Positions 1-9,687 of a stretch of DNA of 64,000 nucleotides are shown here, in pieces. Both the position numbers and the translations under genes were made by a program. Positions within the stretch are counted from its first letter, which is position 1; each line of letters opens with the position of its first letter. The DNA is from Mycobacterium lepraemurium (GTDB taxonomy: Bacteria > Actinomycetota > Actinomycetes > Mycobacteriales > Mycobacteriaceae): assembly GCA_002291465.1 (NCBI GenBank), contig CP021238.1:2480001-2544000 (forward strand), given 5' to 3'. The notes below the pieces were generated by a model. It did no database searches. It saw only the letters and a program-made list of their open reading frames with translations, and had not been told where the DNA came from.

Positions 1-434
1 CCGCGGGTCCACAACCAGCGTGGCAGCGCCAAGTTGATCACCGCGTAGCCTAGGCCGGCCAGCAAGCCGCCGGCCACCCCCTGCATGGCGCGCCCAGCAA
101 TCAAAACATGCATATCGGGTGCCGCACCGCAAACCAGGCTGGCGATGCCGAACACGGCCAGCCCCAGCAGATACGACGCCCGCGCGCCGACGCGCAGCAG
201 CATCGGATTGACCATGGTGGCCGCGACCACCGAGCCGACCAGATACAGCGTCGTCACCCACGCGTAGAGCCGACTGCCGCCGATCTCGGCGATGGTGTTG
301 AGCAACAAGCTGGTGTTCAGGAACTCATTCGTGGCCTAGAGCGCCACGCCGCCGGCGAGCAGGATCGAGGTCCTCAGATACCTGGCGCCCAGCAGCTCTC
401 GCCAGCCGCCGGTGATGGTCGCCGCATCTGTCAC
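1..434 (-). pseudogene. MFS drug exporter, 5' part (Rv1634-like), nonsense-disrupted
   Basis: This is the 5' part of a major facilitator superfamily exporter gene that runs off the left edge. Reading from a GTG at 434, directly preceded by GGAGGG, gives a short hydrophilic leader and then membrane segments with typical MFS features (LYAWVTTLYLVGSVVAA, then RVGARASYLLGL). Codon 33, at 336-338, is TAG where the family has an aromatic residue (context GGVAL-stop-ATNEF). The frame is open again after the stop to the window edge, so the damage seen here is a single nonsense mutation. Its place next to uvrB matches Rv1634 of M. tuberculosis, a putative drug efflux pump. The rest of the gene is outside the window. 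Confidence 0.8.
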
Positions 435-491
435 CCCTCCACCGTATGGCGTGCCGCGGCGATGCGAGCTGGAGATCGGTTGCCAGCAAAC

Positions 492-2660
492 TCATTTCAG
501 GCCGACGGCGTCCATTCCGCGCAGCTCCTTCTTCAGGTCGGCGATCTCGTCGCGGAACCGCGCGGCGAGCTCGAACTGCAGGTCGCGGGCCGCGGCCATC
601 ATCTGCGCGGTGAGGTCCTTGATCAGGTCGGCCAGCTCGGCGCGGGGCATGTTGGTGGTGTCGCGGCCCTCGACGATGCCGGCGCTGACGGCCCGGCCCG
701 GCTCGCCCTGGGCGCGCCGCCCGCGGGACATGCTGCGCCCGGAGCCGATCTCGGCGGTGTCGGTGTCGTCGGCCTCCCGGTAGACCTGGTCGAGGATGTC
801 GGCGATCTTCTTGCGCAGCGGCTGCGGATCGATGCCGTGGGCCTCGTTGTAGGCGATCTGCTTGGCCCGGCGCCGCTCGGTCTCGTCGATGGCCTCCTTC
901 ATCGACTCGGTGATGGTGTCGGCGTACATGTGCACCTCGCCGGAGACGTTGCGGGCTGCGCGGCCGATGGTTTGAATCAGGCTGCGCGCGGACCGCAGGA
1001 AGCCTTCCTTGTCGGCATCCAGGATCGCCACCAGCGACACCTCGGGCAGGTCGAGGCCCTCACGCAGCAGGTTGATGCCGACAAGCACGTCGTACTCGCC
1101 CAGCCGCAGCTGGCGCAGCAGCTCCACCCGGCGCAACGTGTCGACCTCGGAGTGCAGGTAGCGCACCCGGATACCCATCTCCAGCAGGTAGTCGGTGAGG
1201 TCTTCGGCCATCTTCTTGGTCAGCGTCGTGACCAGCACCCGTTCGTCGGCCTCGGTGCGCTTGCGGATTTCGCCGATCAGGTCGTCGATCTGCCCCTTGG
1301 TCGGCTTGACCACCACCTTGGGATCGACCAGCCCGGTGGGGCGGATCACCTGCTCGACGAACTCGCCGCCGGTCTGGCCGAGTTCGTACGGGCCCGGGGT
1401 GGCCGACAGGTAGACCGTCTGGCCGATGCGGTCTGCGAACTCCTCCCAGGTGAGCGGGCGGTTGTCGCAGGCCGACGGCAGCCGGAACCCGTACTCGACC
1501 AGGTTGCGTTTGCGCGACATGTCGCCCTCGTACATGCCGCCGATCTGCGGGACGGTGACGTGGGACTCGTCGATGACCAGCAGGAAATCTTCCGGGAAGT
1601 AGTCGAGCAGGGTGGCCGGCGGCGAGCCCGGGCCTCGGCCGTCGATGTGGCGCGAATAGTTCTCGATGCCCGAGCAGAATCCGACCTGGCGCATCATCTC
1701 GATGTCGTAGTTGGTGCGCATCCGCAGCCGTTGGGCCTCCAGAAGCTTGCCCTGGCCCTCCAGTTCGGCCAGTCGCTCGGCCAGCTCCTGCTCGATCGTG
1801 GATATGGCGTGGGCCATTCTTTCCGGGCCGGCCACGTAGTGGGTGGCCGGGAAGATCCGCAGCGAGTCGACTTGGCGGATCACGTCGCCGGTCAGCGGGT
1901 GCAGGTAGTATAGCGCCTCGATCTCGTCGCCGAAGAACTCGATGCGTACGGCCAGCTCTTCGTAGGACGGGATGATCTCGACGGTGTCGCCGCGGACCCG
2001 GAACGAGCCGCGGGTGAAGGACAGGTCGTTGCGGGTGTATTGGACGTCGACCAGCAGCCGCAGCAGGGCGTCGCGGGGCACCTCGGTGCCGACCCGCAGC
2101 TCCACCGAGCGGTCCAGGTAGGACTGCGGCGTGCCCAGGCCGTAGATGCACGACACCGAGGCCACCACCACCACGTCACGGCGCGACAGCAGGCTCGAGG
2201 TCGCCGAGTGCCTGAGGCGCTCGACGTCGTCGTTGATGGAGCTGTCCTTTTCGATGTAGGTGTCGGTCTGCGCGATGTACGCCTCGGGCTGGTAGTAATC
2301 GTAGTACGACACGAAGTATTCAACCGCGTTGTGCGGCAACATCTCTCGCAGTTCGTTGGCCAGCTGGGCGGCCAGCGTCTTGTTGGGCGCCATCACCAGC
2401 GTCGGCCGTTGCAGCCGCTCGATGAACCAGGCGGTGGTGGCCGACTTGCCGGTGCCGGTGGCCCCGAGCAGCACCACGTCGCGCTCCCCCGCCCTGATGC
2501 GGCGCTCGAGCTCGTCGATGGCGGCCGGCTGGTCACCGGCCGGCGCGTGCGGGCTGACCACCTCGAAGCGGCCGCCGGACCGCACCAGCCCTTCGACGGC
2601 CTTTTCGGCCGGGCGGTACTCCGAATGCGCGACCACTGGATGTTCCGTGGCAAATGCCAT
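492..2660 (-). CDS. uvrB: UvrABC excinuclease subunit B
   Basis: UvrB is the damage-verifying helicase-like subunit of nucleotide excision repair; it is loaded by UvrA and recruits UvrC. The 722-residue frame is complete. The Walker A motif [10 protein letters not shown] lies near residue 65, the beta-hairpin region [14 protein letters not shown] near 117, and the helicase motifs DESH and QTIGRAARN follow. The C-terminal UVR domain ([28 protein letters not shown]), which binds UvrC, is present. Length is close to the M. tuberculosis protein (698), with a slightly longer N-terminus. The start is [17 protein letters not shown], as in other mycobacteria. I see no LexA-type SOS box in the 100 bases upstream. 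The gene is intact, unlike its neighbours on both sides. Confidence 0.98.
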   Translation of the reverse strand: MAFATEHPVVAHSEYRPAEKAVEGLVRSGGRFEVVSPHAPAGDQPAAIDELERRIRAGERDVVLLGATGTGKSATTAWFIERLQRPTLVMAPNKTLAAQLANELREMLPHNAVEYFVSYYDYYQPEAYIAQTDTYIEKDSSINDDVERLRHSATSSLLSRRDVVVVASVSCIYGLGTPQSYLDRSVELRVGTEVPRDALLRLLVDVQYTRNDLSFTRGSFRVRGDTVEIIPSYEELAVRIEFFGDEIEALYYLHPLTGDVIRQVDSLRIFPATHYVAGPERMAHAISTIEQELAERLAELEGQGKLLEAQRLRMRTNYDIEMMRQVGFCSGIENYSRHIDGRGPGSPPATLLDYFPEDFLLVIDESHVTVPQIGGMYEGDMSRKRNLVEYGFRLPSACDNRPLTWEEFADRIGQTVYLSATPGPYELGQTGGEFVEQVIRPTGLVDPKVVVKPTKGQIDDLIGEIRKRTEADERVLVTTLTKKMAEDLTDYLLEMGIRVRYLHSEVDTLRRVELLRQLRLGEYDVLVGINLLREGLDLPEVSLVAILDADKEGFLRSARSLIQTIGRAARNVSGEVHMYADTITESMKEAIDETERRRAKQIAYNEAHGIDPQPLRKKIADILDQVYREADDTDTAEIGSGRSMSRGRRAQGEPGRAVSAGIVEGRDTTNMPRAELADLIKDLTAQMMAAARDLQFELAARFRDEIADLKKELRGMDAVGLK

Positions 2661-2753
2661 GTCACCAGGGTAGAGGCGATCACCGACAAGTGCGGCGGGG
2701 CGGGCTTCACCGAGGTCGGCGGACTCACGGTCGACTCGACTTCAGCGGATTGC

Positions 2754-3261
2754 TCACGGTGGGTCCGCATAGATACGAGGTTCATTCACCACGGGGCGAT
2801 TTTCGTCGCGAGGCCGCTTTGCCGACGACGTTCCCTGCGATGGCGTGATCCGGTAGGTGTCGGGGATATCCGACGGACGCGCAGGCAGATCATCTTCCAG
2901 GGGATAGCCGCACCAGAGGATCTCGCCTGGTTCACGCGGATAGTTGGACGTCGCGCAGCCTTCCTCCAAGTCGAGGAGGAAGTAGTTAGGTCGCCGCCTC
3001 ATCCGCGTCCAGCCACGGGCCCTGGTCAATGATCGACCCCCTCGTGTCGCGCGCCAGTCCCCAGGTGATGTCAGACGGTGGGGATGTGTAAACCAAATAC
3101 ATCATCGGCCCCTTGGTCCACGCATGCGACACCAGATACGCGTGATTCCCCTGCGGGGGGTTCGCAACTTGGTTCTCGAAATCGATGCGGCGCAACAACT
3201 TTCGCAACACTTCTGCCGCGAATTCGTCTCGAGCGTCGGTAATTTCAGTTGATTGGCACAT
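2754..3261 (-). pseudogene. small acidic protein beside the WXG gene, frameshifted (possible immunity protein)
   Basis: I do not recognise a family. Two overlapping frames join into one protein of about 168 residues if one base is removed near 2988, where GACC-TAA-C reads best as GACC-AAC. The N-terminal frame begins MCQSTEITDARDEF and ends at 2986; the C-terminal frame continues NYFLLDLEEGCATSNYPREP and ends at 2754. The protein is acidic, rich in W, Y and P, and has no signal peptide or membrane segment. It lies 40 bases downstream of the WXG-domain gene on the same strand. That arrangement is typical of an immunity gene after a secreted toxin gene, which is inference only. It could equally be an unrelated conserved hypothetical. 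Confidence 0.5.
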
Positions 3262-3301
3262 TGTTGTTAACCCATGGCGGAGTCCACGTCCATTTCGGTC
3301 C

Positions 3302-4564
3302 CTATTGAATCACTCCGCTTCCGCCCTCGAGGGGAAACATTGTGATCACCCCCTTCTGCTCCCCACCGGGCACGTCCGCACGCCCGACCCGGGGATCGAC
3401 CACGATCCTCATCGTCAGACTCTCGCCAGTGTCCTGGCAGCTGGCGCAGTGAACGCGGTTGATAAGGACGTCATAACGAAGCGTACCGTCCGGTTGGTGC
3501 TCTGGACGGCTATGTGAGATCAGGTCTTTAAAGACATTGGGGTTGACCACGCCATGCCTCCAATACGCCTTGTCCCAGCCCCATCCCTACTCTTTTTTCT
3601 GCGTCGTAGTAACCCCGCCGCAGCACGACATGGTTGCCGTCGAGATCGGTTGCCTCGGCCACCACCTCGTTGACTGGATAGGATCCGTTGGGCGGTGAAT
3701 CTTCTTTGAAGGTGTGGTGATCGACCGCTTGGAATTTCGGCTTGCGCTGAGGCGCATCGGAATCCGGGTTTGCGGAAACGTGTCGCGGATTCCGGCCGTG
3801 GCCGCGGTGACTCTGCCGGCGACCTGCTGGTCCAGGGCGACCAATTCAGCGGCGCGCCGGCGTATGTCACCGGCGAAGGCTTGCGCCTGAGCCTGCCGGG
3901 CCGCTCGTTGCGCAGCCGAACCACCCGTCGAACGGTCTGCGACCGACATGTCTTCGTACACATCGAAGCCCGACCGCATGGCGTCCTCGACGGCGTAGCG
4001 GACTCGCGAGCGGGCCGCGACCAATTCGGAGGCGCCGCTTCGGGCGACTCCGGCCGCTACCCGCAGTTGGTCGGCGACCCCGCTGGTCTTCCCCACGTCG
4101 TCGTGCGTCGCAGCGTGCAACGCGTCAGCCGCGCGGCCTCGCCAATCACTGGACAGACCGTCCCGCCAGACTTGGTGGATGACTGAGTAACTCCGCTCGC
4201 CGACGGCCGCCCAGTGGCGGGCGGCGTCGGTCAGGTGTTGGGTCGGCCACACCAACACCTGCGAGAGGTCGGGGAACCCGGCCACCGCTGCCACCGCGGC
4301 CATCGCGTCCGCCGAGTCCGCCTCGTTGGAGGTGTAGCGCCGGCCCGCCTCGGCGACACGACGTGAATGCGCCTGCACCCGGTTGGCAAGCCCAGCCGTG
4401 AAAGCCGTGACGTCGGCATGAGCGACGTTGACCGCGGCCACGCTGGCCTGGCTCGGCAATCCCGAGGCCGTCGGCGCCGCTGGAACGTGCAATTCGCCCG
4501 CTGCCGTCGCCCAGCGACCAGCCATCGCCGCCAATCCAGCGGGGTCCACCCGCACTGCCTGCAT
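3302..4564 (-). pseudogene. WXG-domain (ESX-type) protein with C-terminal domain, two frameshifts
   Basis: A protein of about 420 residues can be read from the ATG at 4564 (MQAVRVDPAGLAAMAGRW). Residues 1-100 form an alanine-rich helical domain. Residues 110-230 form a second helical domain with a WXG-like motif (SDWRGRAADAL), as in ESX-secreted proteins. After DTF near 3777 one base is missing and the sense frame moves to NPDSDAPQRKPKFQAVDHHT. Near 3590 one extra base returns it to GWGWDKAYWRHGVVNPNV and the end at 3302 (MFPLEGGSGVIQ). The C-terminal 140 residues (DLDGNHVVLRRGYYDAEK, HCASCQDTGE) belong to no family I recognise. Helical WXG leader plus unique C-terminal domain is the layout of polymorphic toxins; that function is inference. 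Confidence 0.6.
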
Positions 4565-4697
4565 AGGTGGGGATTTTATTGGGAATGCGACGCGGCGAAA
4601 GCCAGTCAGCGCCAGGCCCACCGCTGCCACATCCGTCACGTGCGTACCTGTCCGGAAGGACAACGTCTCTCCCAAACTCGCTACCGCATCCGCTAGC

Positions 4698-4710
4698 GAG
4701 TTTGAAACTC
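4698..4710. promoter_or_regulatory. small palindrome upstream of the WXG gene
   Basis: The sequence GAGTTTGAAACTC is a perfect 6-bp-arm dyad with a one-base centre. It lies in the short gap between the kinase sensor fragment and the WXG gene, about 135 bases before the proposed start at 4564. It could be an operator or chance. Confidence 0.2.
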
Positions 4711-4757
4711 ACCTCATGGTGTCCGGAGACCCGGGACCCTGAGGCGCCAAAAGACAA

Positions 4758-5693
4758 CTACCCAGCGGGACGCGTCCAGGTGCGGGTGACCGGATCGCAC
4801 TGCAGCAGGTAGCCGTCACTGGAGGTGCTCATGGCGAACACCGAGGTGCCCGGCCAGTCGCACGAGCTACCGGCCGCGTGCACGCCCATGGTGATCGGCG
4901 CCTTGGGCCAACTGCTGCCCTCGCAGACGATCTGCTCGTTGTTGGTCGGGTCGTAGGCGACCTTGCCGACATCGCTGCACAGCCCGCCCAGCACCGGCGG
5001 CGCCGGCGCGGCCGCGGTGGGCGAGGCGTTGATCACCGAAGCGGGATCGGCCGCGGTCACTCCTGGAGGCGCGTCGCCGACCCGAGTGGCCACCACCGGC
5101 ACCCGCACCACTGCCCCCTGAGCGCCGCACTCGTTGCTCAGCACCGTCTCGGTCTCGGTGCCGCGCAGCGTCCCGTCGCTCTGCGGCGCCAGCGACCAGG
5201 CGATCGTCTCCTGCTGAGTCGCCCCTGCCGGCCCGCCGGGCCGGGTGCAGCCCACCCACTGCTGTTCGGTCGCGCCCTGCCAGTAACCGCCCACGAAGCG
5301 CAGAGTGTCCGTCTGGCCCCCGTCGGGACCGCCGGCCGCTTGATGGGTGGCGTCGTCCAACCGGGTCCCGGTGGCGGCACACCCGCTGCTGGTGCACGCC
5401 GACCGGAGGGCCCACCAGTTGGTACCGGCTCCGTCGCGCCGGATCCCGATGCCGTTGGTGGTGCGCTTGGTCTGGTCGTAGTCCAGCTTGTAGGTCCCGT
5501 TGAACACCGGTCCGCCCGCGATGGGCGCGGCGACGGCGGCGGGCGGCGACGGTTTCGACGCGAGCGCGGGGTTGGCCGGCGGGGCGCCGGGCTGAAACGA
5601 GTAGAGCACCGACCAGGTCGCCGCGACGGCGACGAGCACCGCGCACACCAACGCGGCGGCCCACCGGGTTTGCGGCGAGGACCGGTGCGTCAC
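4758..5693 (-). pseudogene. membrane anchor and extracytoplasmic sensor part of a Ser/Thr kinase
   Basis: The 311-residue frame has a positively charged start, one membrane segment at residues 11-32 (WAAALVCAVLVAVAATWSVL), a Pro/Ala-rich linker, and then a globular outer domain with several cysteines (residues 60-310; FNGTYKLDYDQTK, SACTSSGCAATG). It begins with GTG overlapping the stop of the kinase frame by four bases (GTGA at 5690-5693). In mycobacterial receptor kinases such a region is the C-terminal half of the same protein. I therefore read it as part of the adjacent kinase gene, separated by a frame slip at about 5692. The alternative is a separate, translationally coupled membrane protein. 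The frame itself is clean. Confidence 0.55.
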
Positions 5694-6835
5694 GGCGGCG
5701 ATGACACGGCCCGGCCCGCGTCGGCGGTGCGGCGGCGACGTGACGGTGCGCGACCGGCATCAGGGCCGATCGCGGCGGCGCCGTCGCACTCCCGGCTGAC
5801 GGCGGCGGCGAACGCGCGACACCGGTCGAACCTGTCCTCGGGCACCCTGGCCAGGGCCTGGCAGAACACCTCGTCCAGCGCGGCCATCTCGGGCCGGAAA
5901 TCGCTGAGCCGGGGCGGGTCCTCGTGCAGATGCTGACCGATCACCGCGATCGGGTTGGAGTGCTGGAACGGCGGCGCACCGGTGAGCAGATGGAAAGACG
6001 TTGCGGCCAAAGCATATTGGTCTGCCCGGCCGTCGATGGGCGAACCGGTCAGCTGCTCGGGCGCGGCATACGCCACCGTCCCCACCGCGACGTTGGTTTC
6101 GGTGATCCCGCTGATGTCGCCCAGATGCCGCTAAACTCCGAAGTCCGCCAACAAGATTCGCCGCTACCCCGCTTCGGGATGGGTGAGCAGGATGTTGGCC
6201 GGCTTCACATCCCGGTGCAGCAGGCCGCGCGCGTGCGCGTAGTCCAGCGAACCCGCCACCGGCTGCACGATGGCACACACCACGTCCAACGGCATGCCGC
6301 CGGGGCAGCTTTCTTTGACCAGCCGCGAGGCGTCGGTGACCTCGACGTAGTCCATCGAGATCCACAGGTGGCCGTTGAATTCACCGCGGTCGTGGACGCC
6401 GACGATGTGCGGATGCCACAGCGTCGCGGCCAGACCGGCCTCCCGGTTGAATCTTTCGCGAAACTCGGGATCGACCGTCACCGCCTCGGCGAGCACCTTG
6501 ATCACGTCGCGACGCGGCAGCCGGGGATGCAGAGCCAGGTACACCTCGGCCATACCACCGGCGCCCAGCTGCCGCAAAATGGTGGACCCGGCGAACGACG
6601 CTCCGTTGCCTATCGTCAGTCGAGATCCGCCGGGCTCGCTGTGCCCTTGCGCCGCTGCGGGTTCCGGGTGCGGGCGGGAATCGACCGGCGGGATCCGGCG
6701 AAACAGCTGCCCGATGGGCATGCCGGGCAGCGACTGAAAGCCCGCGCGCAGCGCCGCGCGGGCTTTCAGTCGCGGGTTGCTCAACAGTCGCCGCCCGGCC
6801 CCGATGCGCCGGGTAGTTCCCTTGTGCTCGTTCAC
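5690..6835 (-). pseudogene. Ser/Thr protein kinase catalytic domain (PknF-like), two nonsense codons
   Basis: This is an eukaryotic-type kinase domain: glycine loop [11 protein letters not shown], catalytic loop [15 protein letters not shown] motif in LLADFGV, and APEQL of the P+1 loop. Two in-frame TAG codons interrupt it: 6164-6166 after THPEAG and 6131-6133 right after ADFGV. The frame continues unchanged to 5690 ([14 protein letters not shown], then [16 protein letters not shown]), so only nonsense mutations are needed to explain it. The domain matches PknF of M. tuberculosis, whose gene lies beside the FHA-ABC gene Rv1747, as here. The family's usual start falls at CTG 6617-6619 (before [10 protein letters not shown]), so the start codon may also be lost. 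The upstream open stretch to 6835 contains a large palindrome and is probably not coding. Confidence 0.8.
6730..6773. repeat. perfect 19-bp inverted repeat
   Basis: The arms GCGACTGAAAGCCCGCGCG (6730-6748) and its exact complement (6755-6773) are separated by six bases. This gives a very stable hairpin in RNA or a dyad operator in DNA. It lies upstream of the kinase domain's likely start, in the divergent region shared with the FHA-ABC gene. There is no T-run, so it does not look like a classic terminator. Confidence 0.7.
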
Positions 6836-7138
6836 GTCTGCCTCACCCCCTCGTTACCGGTCGCCTCCACTGTGATTCGGATCGCACCCGCGGCTGGTCC
6901 GGACGCAGTCTGCTTGCACCCCTCCCGTTCGAATAATGCCGCACGCCAGTGGGCGATTCGCCTCGGCAGGTTATGAAAGCGCTGTGAGTGACCGAACCGA
7001 AACAAAGGGAAGTCACAGCCGCGACTCATGGAGGCACTGTCGACGCGGGCCGATACTTGAGTGGTGACTTAACCCGCCCCGCCCATCCTGACAATTCGGC
7101 ACGACGGGTCCCAACGATCCTTCGCGGCCGGGCACGAG

Positions 7139-9664
7139 GTGGTCGTCGGACGCCACGTGCAGGCCGATGTGCGCATCCCGGATCCGCGGATCTCGCGTGC
7201 GCATCTGATCCTGCGTTTCGAGCAGGGCCGCTGGCTGGCGATCGACAACGGCTCGCTCAACGGCACCTACCTCAACGGCTACCGGATGCCGGTCGTCGAC
7301 ATCTACGACGGCCAGAGCATCCACGTCGGAAACCCGCACGGCCCGCGGCTGACCTTCTCGCTGGGGCCGCAGCAGGGTCACGCGGGCCACCCGGCCCGGC
7401 CCCGGCCGAGTCATGACTCCGGGCCGCCGACCCTGACCTGGACCGCGATCACCGAGCAGACCAACCCGACGCACCCGCCGCGGCGCCCGGTGCCGCCCCG
7501 CCGACCGGCCCGACCGCCGAGCACACCGCCGGAGGAACGCACCGTCATCGTCCCCGGCTCGCCGGCCCGATCGCACGTCGGCCCCGCGAGCGCTCCAGCC
7601 GAGCCACCGCGGACATCGCCCACGCCGGCAACGGAATTCACCGTGATCGACGCCAAGACGGCCGACGTGTCGAACCTGGCGACGCGGTTCGTGAAACTGC
7701 TGTCCCCGCGCGCCTCCTCGGCCGCGGGCACGGCCGGCGCCATGACGATCGGCCGTGCCGCCGACAACGACATCGTTGCCGACGTCCTGGCGTCGCGCCA
7801 CCACGCGACGCTGGTGCCCACGGCGCTGGGCACCGAGATCCGCGACAACAGCGTCAACGGAACCTTCGTCAACGGCACCCGGGTCGGTTCGGCGATCCTG
7901 TCCGACGACGACGTCGTCACCATCGGCAACGTCGACCTGGTGTTCCGCGACGGCACGCTGACCGAACGCGGCCAAACCGCAACGCGCAGCGGCGGTCTCG
8001 AGGTGCGCAACGTCAAGTACATCGTCGACGACGGCAAGCAGCTGCTCGACAACATCTCGCTGACCGCGCGCCCGGGAACGCTGACCGCGGTGATCGGCGG
8101 GTCGGGCGCCGGAAAGAGCACCCTGGCCCGGCTCATCGCCGGCTACACGACGCCGAGTTCGGGCTCGGTGACGTTCGAGGGGCACAACATTCACGGCGAG
8201 TACGCCTCCCTGCGCAGCCGGATCGGCATGGTGCCGCAGGACGACGTGGTGCATCGCCAGCTGACCGTCAACCAGGCGCTGGGCTACGCCGCCGAACTGC
8301 GTCTGCCGCCCGACACCGGCAAGGCCGACCGCGACCGGGCGGTCGCGCAGGTCCTCGAGGAACTCGACCTAACCAAGCACGCCGACACCCGCGTCGACAA
8401 ACTGTCCGGTGAGCAGCGCAAACGCGCCTCGGTGGCACTCGAACTGCTGACCGGACCGTCGCTGCTGATCCTCGATGAACCGACCTCAGGCCTGGATCCC
8501 GCGCTGGACCTGCAAGTCATGACGATGCTGCGCCAGTTAGCCGACACCGGCCGGGTAGTGCTGGTGGTCACCCACTCGCTGTCCTACCTGGACGTGTGCG
8601 ACCAGGTGCTGCTGATGGCTCCGGGCGGCAAGACGGCCTACTGCAGCGCCCCCGACCGGATCGGGTCGGCGATGGGAACTACCAACTGGGCCAAGATCTT
8701 CACTCAGGTCGGCGCCGATCCCGAGGAAGCCAACCGCCACTTCCGAGAACAGCGCGAGGCCCAGCAACGGCCCCACAAACCCGACCACGCCGACGAGCCC
8801 GAAGATCTGGGCGAGCCGGTGCATACCAGTCTGCGGCACCAGATTTCGACGATCGCGCGCAGACAGGTCCGGCTGGTGGTGGCCGACCGCGCCTACTTCG
8901 TCTTCCTGGTGCTGCTGCCGTTCATCCTGAGTTCGCTGTCATTGACCGTGCCGGGCCACAACGGATTTCGCGTTCCGGCGCCGGCGGTCGGGACACCCGA
9001 CGAGGCCGCACAGATCCTGGCCCTGCTGCTGCCGGCCGCGGCGTTCATGGGAACCGCGTTGACGATTCGCGATCTGGTCGGCGAACGCGCCATCTTCCAG
9101 CGCGAGCAGGCGGTGGGCCTGTCGACCACCGCCTACCTGCTCGCCAAGACCGCGGTGTTCTGCGGCTTCGCCGTGCTGCAGTCGGCGACCGTGACGGCGA
9201 TCGTGGTGATCGGCAAGGGTGCCCCGACGCGCGGCGTGGTGCTGTTCGGCCAATCCACCGCCGGCGCCGTCGCCGTCGCCGAACTGTTCGCCACGGTCGC
9301 GGCGACATGTGTCGCCTCGGCCGTTCTGGGCCTGGCCATCTCGTCGCTGGTCCGCTCCAGCGAGCAGATCATGCCGCTGTTCGCCGTCACCGTGATGGCG
9401 CAGCTGGTGCTGTGCGGCGGCATGGTGCCGGTGACCGGCCGGCTGGGCCTGAACCAGTTGTCGTGGGCGATGCCGGCGCGCTGGGGCTACGCCGCGGCGT
9501 CGGCCACGGTGGACCTGCGCCATCTGGTGCCCGATTCGCTGCTGTCGCAGGATCGGTTCTGGCTGCACACGCCGGGGACCTGGCTGCTCGACATGGGCAT
9601 GCAGGCCGCGCTGGCGCTGTGCTACGCCGTCTTCGTGCGGTGGAAGATCCGGTTGCGCCGGTGA
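7139..9664 (+). CDS. FHA-domain ABC exporter (Rv1747-like), N-terminal codons behind a nonsense mutation
   Basis: The ATPase and permease are fused in one chain, with phosphothreonine-binding FHA domains in front. The first FHA motif (ISRAHLILRF, NGSLNGTYLNG) is at residues 15-60. A Pro-rich linker has two TVI threonines, and the second FHA (ASRHHATL, NSVNGTFVNG) is near 215-245. Walker A GGSGAGKST is near 318, signature LSGEQ near 421, and Walker B LLILDEPTSGLD near 441. About six membrane segments follow from residue 575. The homologous start is GTG 7064, but codon 3 is TAA (GTG-ACT-TAA, 7064-7072). The frame then runs clean through PPILTIRHDG. A GTG at 7139 could restart translation, costing about 25 residues of FHA1. 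PknF phosphorylates the M. tuberculosis homologue; that kinase gene is dead here. Confidence 0.8.
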   Translation: MVVGRHVQADVRIPDPRISRAHLILRFEQGRWLAIDNGSLNGTYLNGYRMPVVDIYDGQSIHVGNPHGPRLTFSLGPQQGHAGHPARPRPSHDSGPPTLTWTAITEQTNPTHPPRRPVPPRRPARPPSTPPEERTVIVPGSPARSHVGPASAPAEPPRTSPTPATEFTVIDAKTADVSNLATRFVKLLSPRASSAAGTAGAMTIGRAADNDIVADVLASRHHATLVPTALGTEIRDNSVNGTFVNGTRVGSAILSDDDVVTIGNVDLVFRDGTLTERGQTATRSGGLEVRNVKYIVDDGKQLLDNISLTARPGTLTAVIGGSGAGKSTLARLIAGYTTPSSGSVTFEGHNIHGEYASLRSRIGMVPQDDVVHRQLTVNQALGYAAELRLPPDTGKADRDRAVAQVLEELDLTKHADTRVDKLSGEQRKRASVALELLTGPSLLILDEPTSGLDPALDLQVMTMLRQLADTGRVVLVVTHSLSYLDVCDQVLLMAPGGKTAYCSAPDRIGSAMGTTNWAKIFTQVGADPEEANRHFREQREAQQRPHKPDHADEPEDLGEPVHTSLRHQISTIARRQVRLVVADRAYFVFLVLLPFILSSLSLTVPGHNGFRVPAPAVGTPDEAAQILALLLPAAAFMGTALTIRDLVGERAIFQREQAVGLSTTAYLLAKTAVFCGFAVLQSATVTAIVVIGKGAPTRGVVLFGQSTAGAVAVAELFATVAATCVASAVLGLAISSLVRSSEQIMPLFAVTVMAQLVLCGGMVPVTGRLGLNQLSWAMPARWGYAAASATVDLRHLVPDSLLSQDRFWLHTPGTWLLDMGMQAALALCYAVFVRWKIRLRR

Positions 9665-9687
9665 GGAATCGGTGAACGGCCGGTAAG

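Noticed and set aside
108..1913. A 601-codon open frame on the plus strand opposite uvrB
   Set aside because: It is the antisense of uvrB in GC-rich DNA, with Gln/Val/Asp-rich composition and no recognisable domain.
2661..2760. LexA/SOS box upstream of uvrB
   Set aside because: I looked for a TCGAAC...GTTCGA-type dyad and found none.
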